A stretch of DNA of 32,972 nt from Lenisia limosa (lineage: Eukaryota; Breviatea), in NCBI GenBank assembly GCA_001655205.1, contig LPNZ01004925.1:1-32972 (forward strand), given 5' to 3'. This document shows, in pieces, positions 10,075-19,784 of the stretch (position 1 is the first letter of the stretch; every line of letters starts with the position of its first letter). The position numbers and the translations under genes were made by a program. Below the pieces are notes generated by a model. It was not told the DNA's origin and did no database searches. It worked only from the letters and a program-made list of their open reading frames with translations.

Positions 10075-10781
10075 CACGGACTTATCAATGCCAGAACAAC
10101 TGCATTTTGAAAAAATTCCATTTAAGTAATATATTGACAATTCAGGGTATAATTGCTGAAGATCCATGTATTTAAGAAAGTGATGTTTATGGTACACTAA
10201 TTTGATGAACGGAGTGTTTCTTGTAAAGTGGGTATTTGTTAGGTTTTGTTTCAATGTATTAATTCACATTTGAATGTGAATTGTGAATTAAATGTGAACA
10301 CTGGAGGGATGGAACTTTCAATTGAGTACATTGGGGCAAACCGCCAAGAATGCAAGAAGAAGGTTGGTCTTTTATGAATTGAATTGAATTGCCTCAAGAC
10401 AAAGTCAAAGTTGAATTTTCCAGTGTTGCAACCTGGGTGGTTGCACTAATAGAAGTTAGGTTATGAGGCAATTATGAGTATGGAACAGATCAAACGATGG
10501 AAATGGACTGAGCATGGCGCATAATTGGTCTCCCCCCCTCTCTAAGGCGCCCACACACACATATACCCATTCCCCTTCGAGAAATTTCGAATTGGAACGA
10601 AAATTCTAAAAACAACCCTTTTTATTATTATTATTTAATCCGTTTATATATTTGATTATTTTATTATAGCGAGATTATAGCTCTGTTATAGCTGGAGTAA
10701 TTAGGAGTAATAGACAATAGACCTTGCTTTCCCTACTCACTTCTCTTTCACATCTGTCCCCTTCCTTTTTTTTTTGAGACA
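10075..10781. other. Intergenic region phosphatase / BPNT1 (tandem genes)
   Basis: About 700 bp lie between two genes on the same strand. The stretch holds the 3' end of the phosphatase, a perfect 9-bp-arm inverted repeat near 10261, a CACACACA run near 10552 and a T-rich tract (10757-10775) just before the BPNT1 start. I find no coding exon in it. Confidence 0.5.
10261..10282. repeat. Perfect inverted repeat, 9-bp arms, 4-bp loop
   Basis: AATTCACAT and ATGTGAATT flank TTGA, and a further partial copy of the right arm (AATGTGAA) follows at about 10290. It could fold as a hairpin in the 3' region of the phosphatase transcript, or be a dimeric protein-binding site. Confidence 0.55.
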
Positions 10782-12898
10782 ATGACACTTGTTAATGTTG
10801 TTGAACTCTTGTCTGCTTGCGCTGATGCTGCTGAAAAGGTACGGTTTAAACTAAGAGTGGGAGGAAAATATGCAGTGGAAGAAAATACAGCAAACTCACT
10901 GCACGTAGGTGGCCACTATCATACAGGACGTGCAAAAAAGCAAGGAACTGAATGTACAATATAAGGGTGTTGATGACCCAATGACCCAGGTTTGAGGAGA
11001 TGGTGAGGAAAGGTGGAGGGGCTGATTATTTATTAATTGATCACACCTTTTTTTCTAACATTAATGAATTAGGCTGATATCGACGCTCAACAAATGATTG
11101 TTTCTGGTTTGTGAGAGATTATGTTCATATGTGGTAGGATGGACACTTCTTTGGGTCTTGTATCATATGGAAATAATTGTTCACTTTGATGTCATCTCGT
11201 TTTTATTGCACTTAATCATGCTTTTTTAACACCATAGTTTGGTTGTCTTTGTTTACTTCTGTATATTGCCATCACAACTCTATTAACTTTTAGGGCTTCA
11301 AAATCGCTGGCAAAACCTGGTGATCATTGGAGAAGAGGAGTGTCCCCTTATCACCACCGACTTTATGCCAAAGGTGTTATAATTTGCAATATTAGATTTA
11401 TAATACATGTAAAACTCCATTTTGACTCCCTAGATTGACCGTTTTGCTGAAATGACTGTTCCTACCGCTCTCCAATCTGTAGATACTTCAAGAATTGGTG
11501 GGCTTCCAATTTAGTTGTTTTGGTTGCAACTCAAATAATGACACCTTTGACACTTTAGTTGTCTGGATTGACCCGCTTGACGGAACGCAGGAGTACATTG
11601 CAGGTCGTCTTGGTAGCGTCACCACCCTTATTGGTAGGCATTCAGTTGGCAAGATTTCTACGATAGGGGATAAAGGGGTAATAGGGGGGGGGGGGNNNNN
11701 NNNNNNNNNNNNNNNNNNNNNNNNNNNNNNNNNNNNNNNNNNNNNNNNNNNNNNNNNNNNNNNNNNNNNNNNNNNNNNNNNNNNNNNNNNTACAATATCT
11801 GAAATATTTCGTTCGTAGTCTTAATTTTCAGGAATCAGTGTTGACGGGGTGGCAGTTGCTGGTGTGGTTTCACGCCCATTTGTCTTTCATGAAAATGGCA
11901 AAATCAAGCTATACACTGCTTGTGGTGAGAGGAGGGTTGTGTTCTTCACTTATAGTTTTATTTTCTGCGACTAGTTTTTCTTTGACCTCTCCCCCATCTT
12001 TTGACTGAATAAAACAAAGTTCATTTTTCAACAAGACCTCTTCGCTATCAGTGCAACAATCGCAGTTACAATTGTAGAGGGCCTTGGTGCTTTCGGTTTA
12101 GAGTCAGCACAGCGTCCTGAAGGCCGGTTGTGCGTGGTCTCCTCCTTGAATCACCATAATGAGCAAGTAGAGGCTGGAAACAAGTATGAGGGAGAAAAGA
12201 AAATTTTGGTGATAAATGCAATTATTACGTCGTCCTATCCATATTCATGTTCTTTTCATCATTATTAAGAAAAATTGGAGCAACGGAAATCCTCCGAAAG
12301 GGAGGTGCCGGTAATAAAGTAAGCCATACCTGTTGTGTACCCAGCCTGATATTATCACCATTTTTGAGTTCCCAACCCCCTTTATCTCATTCTTTTTAGA
12401 CTATTTTGGTTGGCGAAGGAGATGCGGAGGCCTATGTCTACGCTAGAGCTGGAACAAAGAAATGGGATACATGTGCACCAGCTGCTGTTCTTCGTGTAAG
12501 CTGGCCCTTTGGATAATATATTGTTCACGTTTGTTTGTGTCTTTGCAAAATCTACAACACTTAGGAATCCACTGTTCAAATGGTTTTCTTTTATTAATTG
12601 TTTCAGGCCTTGGGAGGAGATATTGTGGCACCTGATGGGACTGCTTTGAAGTATGACGCCAATGCTGAGGTGATTGGTGGTGCAACAAATGACTACTATT
12701 GGGCCAGACACACTAATACGAATGAAATATATAATACATCACACGAACTGTGGCCGTTTTGATATTTCAGGTTATGAATTCTAAGGGTTTAATTGCATGT
12801 GCGGACATGAAGCTTCTTGAGGTATGAGGGCTTGGTTTTTAGAATTATTTGTTTTAAAAGTAACTGTTTAGGAGTTGGTACGCCGATTCAACGCTTAG
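10782..12898 (+). CDS. BPNT1: 3'(2'),5'-bisphosphate nucleotidase (BPNT1 type)
   Basis: This enzyme removes the 3' phosphate of PAP (and 2' phosphates of related nucleotides), clearing the toxic by-product of sulfation; it belongs to the Mg-dependent, lithium-sensitive inositol monophosphatase superfamily. Exons: 10782-10838, 10927-10989, 11073-11106, 11294-11373, 11434-11497, 11559-11633, 11832-11924, 12078-12183, 12270-12318, 12400-12495, 12607-12669, 12771-12821, 12872-12898, giving 285 residues (human about 308). The metal ligands are present: VIIGEE (Glu65, Glu66), WIDPLDGT (Asp104, Asp107) and WDTCAPAA (Asp230). BPNT1-type features are GLGAFGL, RKGGAGNK before the last motif and the late ALGGDIVAPDG. 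There is no signal peptide or membrane segment, so it should be cytosolic rather than the Golgi form. One intron contains a sequencing gap; because phases match on both sides, no exon is needed there. Confidence 0.93.
11696..11790. other. Assembly gap after a poly-G run (BPNT1 intron)
   Basis: A run of N that begins immediately after about 12 G residues. It lies wholly inside an intron. Confidence 0.98.
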
Positions 12899-13175
12899 TC
12901 TATGCAGAAGGGATATAGATATTTATATACCAACNNNNNNNNNNNNNNNNNNNNNNNNNNNNNNNNNNNNNNNNNNNNNNNNNNNNNNNNNNNNNNNNNN
13001 NNNNNNNNNNNNNNNNNNNNNNNNNNNNNNNNNNNNNNNNNNNNAACAATACTTAAATAGAGGGAAACATGAAACAACAAAACTCGAAAACAAAAAAAAA
13101 CTCAAAAATGTATACCTACAGAGTGAGACAGAACAGGGATAAATGAATCAAGAAGGCATTTAAGAAGTGGCATAC
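12899..13175. other. Convergent intergenic region with gap
   Basis: This region separates the stop codons of BPNT1 and the acylated protein and includes an N-run (12935-13044) that, unlike the others, does not start at a homopolymer. Nothing coding is visible. Confidence 0.5.
12935..13044. other. Assembly gap (intergenic)
   Basis: An N-run between two convergent genes, flanked by ordinary mixed sequence. Confidence 0.98.
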
Positions 13176-14614
13176 CTAAGTCAGCTCTGAACCCAGGCTA
13201 AAATCCTCAGTTGAATCATCAGCTGAGGACATCATACTGCTTGTCATTCGCTTGCTATGTCGCCGCTTGCCACTGAGTCTGTAGAAAGTGACAGGGAAAT
13301 ATAGTAAAGTTAAAATTGAGTTCCCCCGTACTTAACCCGGTGATGAGCCGCTCCCCGTGTGGCTGCTGCATCTGCACATGGGGCGTTGGGGATGACTAAG
13401 TCTGCATCCGTGATCTAAAGTTAATTATCAACAATAGGTCCATTTCATAACAGCAAGAAATATCAGAAAACATATAATAATACATATATTGCCAAAAAAA
13501 ATATCTTTACCTCAAAAGCTGTCAGAGAATGTTGACTTTGGTACTGACTCACTAAAAACAAATGAAAACCGTTTCGCAATGGTTGTTTTTTTTTGTTATT
13601 GAAAATAGAAACATGAACAATATCTTGATATACAGCTCAAAAAGACTCATGGGCAAAGTGATCCCCACCAACACCCAGGTGATGGGGTGCGTCCCGAGTG
13701 CAACCGTAAATTCTCGCTATTCAGAGTGGCAGTGGTTGGTGTGCCATGTGAAAGGCTAGGAAATGACCCTGGTGATCTAAAGAGTCAAAAAAGGTGTTGA
13801 AATTAACAACATCCAAATTAAGAGTGCCTTAAGCATTAGCATGCAAACCGAGAAAGAGAAGCGAGGGACCCATGAGAGTGTGCAGAACTCATGGAAGGGA
13901 AGTTTGGCTTAGTTTTGCGGGCAATTGCTCCTCTTAACATTCCCTTCATCACTTCTATTTTGGTTAAAGAGCCAAATTAGTCCATCTTTGGAATCATTAT
14001 GTCAAAATACAACATGAAATATGGACAACTTACTTGCCATTTCTGTCGCTTCTTCCTGTGATAGCACGTCCTAAAACAATCAAATTTCGCTCATTTCCTC
14101 CTCAAGCTTTTGCAAATCTATTCTGCTTCTTTGACATACCTTTGCAAGCTGTCGGCTCATTTCATCTTGTTCACTAAAAATAAATCAAGAAAGACCAAAT
14201 TTCAAGCTGAGAACCAAATTTGCATATCTATTGTAAGCCCAACATAGATGCACATACCAAACATGAGTACCCGAGGAAGTTGGTCTCAGTAACCCTTGAT
14301 CCTCAGCTGAACAATTAGAAGAGAGTCTTCTGGAATGCAGTATCAAGGTATTCTTTGTTATACTTACCGGGTTGTGTTACATCAAGTTGCGAATCCAGTT
14401 CAACAGCAGGAAGATCCTTAGGGTTGTTTTCTTTTATTTTAGAGTCCAGGGGAGGAAGTGGTGAAGTGGCATTCTCTGTAAATGTATGAAAAAAGAAGAA
14501 TAAAAATAAGTGGAATCATCTGTTCAAATTCCGCCAACCTGCTGCTGCTATAGAGAGAGACGAGTTTCCAGTTTCAGATTTTGAACGTGTGTCTTTCGAG
14601 GCAAAACACCCCAT
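13176..14614 (-). CDS. Small protein with N-terminal MGC dual-acylation signal, family unknown
   Basis: I do not recognise this protein. Eight short exons on the minus strand, 14539-14614, 14368-14475, 14258-14306, 14140-14173, 14034-14070, 13511-13551, 13332-13414 and 13176-13278, splice in consistent phase to 531 nt, or 176 residues and a stop. The start MGCFASKD fits N-myristoylation at Gly2 plus palmitoylation at Cys3, typical of proteins anchored to the plasma membrane or endomembranes. The rest is polar and probably largely disordered: an SPLPPLDSK segment, an acidic and Gln-rich middle (EQDEMSRQLAKDVLSQEEA), then a basic patch KLSGKRRHSKR and an acidic Ser-rich end (SSADDSTEDFSLGSEL). 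It has no transmembrane segment. It is divergently paired with the MCRS1-like gene. The donor of exon 7 (GTACGG) was chosen because a GTTAAG site 5 nt upstream breaks the frame; the alternative gives an early stop and loses the basic patch. A scaffold of the LAMTOR1 kind is conceivable, but I see no supporting motif. Confidence 0.72.
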
Positions 14615-14875
14615 TTAGCTTGGGTTGCTTTTGGCGTTGGCTTCACCTTCTGCTCATTTCTTGGCCTTCGGTCTTCAATGAAATCAAATTGAAATATTAT
14701 ATCAGAGACCCATATCCATCCTTTCAGGCCAACGCAAAACAATAATTCACAAAAGAACAGCCCTAATGATGGTTTTGACCAAGATTGACAGTCACTTCCC
14801 TTCCAACAACTTGTTGGTTTGCTGAGAGCTTGAATTCAAGTTCGATAATGGAGAGGCAGAGACGAGAGAGGTTGG
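14615..14875. promoter_or_regulatory. Divergent upstream region acylated protein / MCRS1-like
   Basis: About 260 bp between outward-pointing starts. Open frames on both strands cross it but lack protein character and overlap the true first exons in other frames. No clear core promoter motif is visible. Confidence 0.5.
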
Positions 14876-17800
14876 ATGATTTGCAAGATGGTTGGAAAAA
14901 GATCGTTGGATCAATGGAGCAGGATTGCAGGGCAGAAGAAGGAGGCAAAGAGGAGAAGAGAGAGGGGCAGCATGGGGAGGAAGGATCCTCGGTCGGAAGC
15001 ATCGGGTAGTTCAGTTCACAATAAAAAACCATCGGACAAGGCCCCACACGGGTGGACGAGAACGATGGTGGGCTTATCATTAGACAGCCCACTGCATTCA
15101 TTGCATAAAAAGCAGCGTTTGGCAGCTGACAAATTGAGTAAAATTGATATCGTTCTCCCCGCTGATACAAGGTATATTTGAGGTTACCTATCTTGCTATT
15201 AACATTTATGTAGTATTCTAATTGAAGCTTGCTTTAAATACTCCTCTATTGCGGATGTTTTAAAAAATACTCGCTTCTCTAAGACGTATACTGTCAGTGA
15301 TTTGGAGTCTGCCTGGCTGAAACTGCTTTATGGTACTAAAGGAGCTAGTTGGTCTGAAGAAGAGGAACAAACACTCTTTCAACACGTTACAAAGCCGGAC
15401 TTTGAGGGGTTTGAAAACCTTCTCAGTACCTACAGGCATAATTTTCATCCAACAAGAACTGTTCGTGCCCTTGAGTCTTACTACTTCCGCGTCTTAAAGA
15501 AAAATACAACTGAAGGTAGGTGACCGTTTTGTATCATGTTGATGCTTTTGTCTCAACAACAAAAACGTGTTAGAAATAACATTCAGGTTTTTTCTACTGT
15601 CTTAAATCTAATTTTGTGTGAAATGACATAATATATCTTATGACTTTTTTTTCGGTTCCTTTCACTATTATTTCTGGTGAACTATATATCATATCATAAT
15701 TTTAACATATTATTGATAGCATCATCCTAACACCTTAGTTGCCGAGAAAGAGAAGGCAAAGAAGGAAGGGAGACGGGTAGAGGCTGAGGTTGCAGCACAA
15801 GGCAAAGAAATGGCAAATCAAGAGTTTCAGGTGGGTCATTACTGGTTGTAGCTAATGGTGGAGTATTTAATAATAATATACTATATATGATATATATTAC
15901 TATATGATATATTACTATATGATATATTATATATTTTATTTCATATATGATGATTTGTGGTGTAGATATTGATTTTTATATTATGTTACATTTCAGACCA
16001 TGCTAAAAGACGTTGAGAAGTTACGTCAGCCACCAACTGCGCTTGAGTATTGCAGAAAAGCCTATCTTGCCCATCTTGACGAGATCCAAGATCTAGAAGA
16101 TCAGCTGGGTATCATAAATCAGACATCCTTACTCTCAGAAGGCTCCAACTTCAAGGTATATCTTCTAATCAAGTGGTTAACTTCAGCTCTTCTGGATAAG
16201 GTGTCATTTTACTTCAACATTTCTCATGTTGCAGGAGAACGTTGGTTCTGGGGAAAGGAGTGTCAGGAGTGCCATGATTCAAGGAGCCAAAACAACTTGG
16301 GTATTGACCAGATCTGCAGTTAGTGGGAAAGTGATTTCTTAAAAAGATACTTGGTTAGAGGTGAATATTGTGGGTAAAAAAGACAATAATTTTAAAACGC
16401 TGTAGGTCACAATTGGTCGTGGAGCGGTGGGAACTTCGCCAGATATCGATCTCTCCCTAGAAACCCCGGACACTGGAATTTCTCGAAAGCAGGCGGTTTT
16501 ACAAGCGGAGCCTACTGGCGTCTGGGTACTTACCAACACTGGGCAGGCAGTATGTGGGAATATTGTAAGACTGCATTATCAAAACCTTGTCATGTTGTGA
16601 TTTATTCAAGTCAATTTACCGGTTGTAGACTGTTTTTGTCAACGGAACGGCTGTTGCCAATGGCTCTCCAATTTTAATCCCCGACCGTGCTGTTATCCAG
16701 GTTTGTGGTGCGGTAAAATCACCATTGCAATCTCTTTTTTTTTTTTTCTTTTTTTATCATATATGATTTCCATATCACCATCAATTTCTTTAGATTCGCT
16801 CCCTCTCCCTTCTTTTTGATCTTGGACCCCCACCAATAACCAAAGATGCTTCTAAACCTTTGAAACAAGAAAGCCCCCAGCTCGCTGGTTTGTTTTTCTC
16901 CTTCAACTGTTGTTGCTCACGTTGACTGAATAATCCCTTTATTGCTCTAGATATTTCTGCCTCCACACCGCCATCCGAAGTTGAGCTTTCTGACAACAGC
17001 AAAGTCATTTCTCCTTCTTTCCAAGATATCACAAAGAAAGATTCAGAAACATTATCAACACCCTCTTCAGAATGTAAACATCAGGAGGCTCCCGGAGATT
17101 ATGTTCATGAAAATGATTCCTGTAATACTATTAAAGGAGATGTACACAAAAAAGATGAAGTTAATACTTCTGTTGGCACCACAAAAGAGGAGGATACGGG
17201 CCTGACTCTTTCATCAGAGATCCATGTTCAAATACCTCAAGAAGAATATGGTGACCAAGGTATGTTTCATATGTTTTCTTCAAAAAAGGTCCTTGAAATC
17301 AAGTGAACACAACTCACCCCCCCCCCCNNNNNNNNNNNNNNNNNNNNNNNNNNNNNNNNNNNNNNNNNNNNNNNNNNNNNNNNNNNNNAGCACAGTTAGT
17401 TGGAAATCGCTTCTTTGTGTAATAGTGCGATCTCTAGAGGCAGACTTCTGTTTTCTGATTTATTTATTGACTCCAGCAATCTCTACCAAAATGGAACTGG
17501 CCCAATCTCCCTCTCCAAAGCCAAAAAAACAGCCCCCACTTCCAGCCCCCTTTGACCCCGCCTCTTCTCCATTGCTTCTCCCCCAATTTGCGGGATCTGG
17601 TGTGTTAGACTGTGTTTGGTTGACAGCTTGGACTTAGAGCTTCATGCTCATCTTTAACTAATTTCCTGTTCTTTTTCCTGTTTATTATTTAGACTCGTCC
17701 AAGTTCTTGTCCACTCCGTCATTGAATCTCAGCCCATCAATTTCGAGGAAGCCTGAAAAGCGGGCTGCTGTTGTGGTGTCTCCATTAAAATCCCGGATTA

Positions 17801-19435
17801 ATCCTCCCTCCGTTTCACCTGTCTCTTCGTGAGGAGGGGATAGTAGATTAGTGCAATAATTGACTTTAGATGGCACTTTTTCTAACTTGCATTAGATCCC
17901 AGATTCCTTCCCAGTCATTGCGTCCCCCAGTTTCAGCCAACCTGTCTCCAAGTTGGTTGCGAGTGTTAATTTGAAGGGTACTAGAAAAAATTGATGATAA
18001 TATTTTTGTACCTCAGTAACAATGAATATTTGACATGGGCTTTTTAAACCATCGAGAATCTCTTGTATCCTTGCAATATTCGTATTTTGAGGTGGTTTGC
18101 CCATCACCGCTCAGGGAACTTTGTAAACAGCTCTCCACACTCAGGAGGAGCAATGGTGATTGACCTCCAGGCACCCAACAAAAAGGCAGTGTCCTCACCG
18201 AACCTCAAAGTTTGTGGGAAGAGTGTCACAGTTTGATGTAATTTTGAGGGGTAGAGTCCTTGAAAGTTAAGTCCTTTTTTTTATCCCTTCCCAGAGAAAG
18301 GCTCCAAATATGTTGGCCTCGCAAACGTCTCCGGTATGATTGAGGGGTTGCCTCTTGTTCTAGAGCTAGCGAAAATGAGACTGCCTTTTATCAATCTTTT
18401 TATCGGTCAAATCTTCGTGCAATAGAGTTGATATTCTTTCGGTCAAATCTTCGTGCCGAAATTCACTTTCTCCTCCAGGCGAAATTGCTTCAGCCACCTC
18501 CACAACCTTCAGTCATCCAAAAGCCTGTTACTGCTTCTCTCGCGTATGTCTCATTGCTAAGAAAACCAAATTTCCCGTTATTTCATTCTTTTCTCCCTTT
18601 TGACATCAGCGCTATCTCGTAACGGGTTCAGAAGCCGCCCCTTAGTAATTGCTTCACGAAACGCTTCCCCACCAGCCTGTCTTTCCCGTGGCTCACCTCC
18701 AAGGTCTGAATGAATGTATTGTGTTTTTTCTATTACTCTTTCCCTTCATTGAAATAGGTCCCCTTCAGGCCAAAAGTACCGTTCTCCCTCGCCTGAAGCT
18801 TTCCCCCTCTCATTGTCGCCGTCTCCTCCGTCATTATTTCCCAACAACTGTCTCATCACAAACTGCCTTTCCAAACCCATGGTTGGTTTGAAGATCTTAA
18901 GTACTTGAGATGACTTATCAAGAAATGTCCACTGTTGTATTACCATAATAACATTTCTAGGCTGGTTCTCAATCTTCGACGTCAATCTCCCAGAAAAGAA
19001 GTAAAGCGTCACCCCCCTCCATGTGAGTCTTGCTCGATTTACTTTTCTTTCTCTGACAATTTAGTGTTCCAGAAAAGAAAGGGAGCCCTTCCAGTACTTC
19101 AAACAGTGGGTCAATATGCTTTCTTTTCAGTATCTCGAGGTTTTATTGATATGATTCCTTGATTTAACTTCCTCTTCAGACACCGTTTTCTCTCCATACA
19201 CAGCACCCTCACCTAAGCCGAGGCTTTCTGACTTTGGATACCTGCCGCCAATTCCACAGGTAAACTTCATGATCATCTACCCTTTCCTATAGTATATATA
19301 AGTTTATCACATTAGATTTCGGCCTTGATTGATACGGTTCCGAAGATATCTTTGCCCCCGCAGCCTGGTGCTCTTCATTTGGACCTCGAAGCTCCTGTAA
19401 TCACCCCCATTGACCCCAAGTTGCTACAGCCCTAG
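14876..19435 (+). CDS. MCRS1: MCRS1-like FHA-domain nuclear protein with long Ser/Pro tail
   Basis: MCRS1 (microspherule protein 1) is a chromatin subunit of INO80 and NSL-type acetyltransferase complexes. Exons: 14876-15171, 15214-15515, 15739-15830, 15997-16108, 16139-16155, 16235-16330, 16406-16564, 16629-16700, 16794-16887, 16951-17259, 17477-17599, 17693-17828, 17896-17951, 18115-18209, 18295-18333, 18479-18543, 18632-18703, 18758-18881, 18961-19022, 19065-19105, 19180-19259, 19316-19435; about 853 residues in frame. Residues about 20-60 are basic, nuclear-signal-like. The MCRS-N-type domain follows (IEACFKYSSIADVLKN, DLESAWLKLLYGTKGASW). A charged helix (VAEKEKAKKEGRRVEAEVAA) leads to the FHA domain at about 305-390: VTIGRGAVG, DIDLSLETPDTGISRKQAVL, NTGQAVCGN, VFVNGTAVANGSPI. 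The roughly 460-residue C-terminal tail is low-complexity, rich in SP/TP sites, and absent from animal MCRS1, where FHA is near the end. The first in-frame ATG after a stop at 14846 was used; 14888 is an alternative start. A sequencing gap lies in one tail intron, so an exon there could be missing. Confidence 0.85.
15868..15952. repeat. AT-rich ATATGATAT tract in MCRS1-like intron
   Basis: ATATGATATATTACT-like words repeat several times with slight changes in the intron between exons 3 and 4. It is the same word family as the tracts near 9563, 25000, 29900 and 31850. Confidence 0.7.
17328..17388. other. Assembly gap after a poly-C run (MCRS1-like intron)
   Basis: An N-run beginning directly after a C homopolymer of about 11. 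It is intronic; the flanking exons are phase-compatible. Confidence 0.98.
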
Positions 19436-19784
19436 TTTATTGTAGTTGTTCTACTTACCTCTCATTTTGTCATCTATAATATTACATAAAACAAAAATAC
19501 TTAAGCAGACAGAATATTTACATTTTTGTAGTAGGAGGAAACCTTGTCCACAACCTTGGGTGAAATGTCAGCAACAGGGTATATCTAAAGCCAATAAGGA
19601 GAATATGGTAAAAATGGGAAATCATCACGCTTATAAGAGGTATTGATTTTTGTAATTCACCCAAAAATTTGCTTTACTACTTCACATGGCATATGAATAA
19701 AGATTATTATGCAGGAAAAGCTGAAGAAACCCATGCCAACCTGGCCTGGAACGTAGCTTGGTTGGCATAAACTTTCCGCACTCG
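19436..19784. other. Convergent intergenic region MCRS1-like / RCC1-like
   Basis: About 350 bp between two stop codons. The short open frame at 19446-19646 shows no recognisable protein features. Polyadenylation of both genes must take place here. Confidence 0.45.

Noticed and set aside
14763-15170. 135-codon open frame on the minus strand
   Set aside because: It is antisense to the first MCRS1-like exon; the plus-strand frame continues in phase into a recognisable domain.
18746-19012. 88-codon minus-strand open frame
   Set aside because: Antisense to two in-phase tail exons of the MCRS1-like gene, with no independent support.
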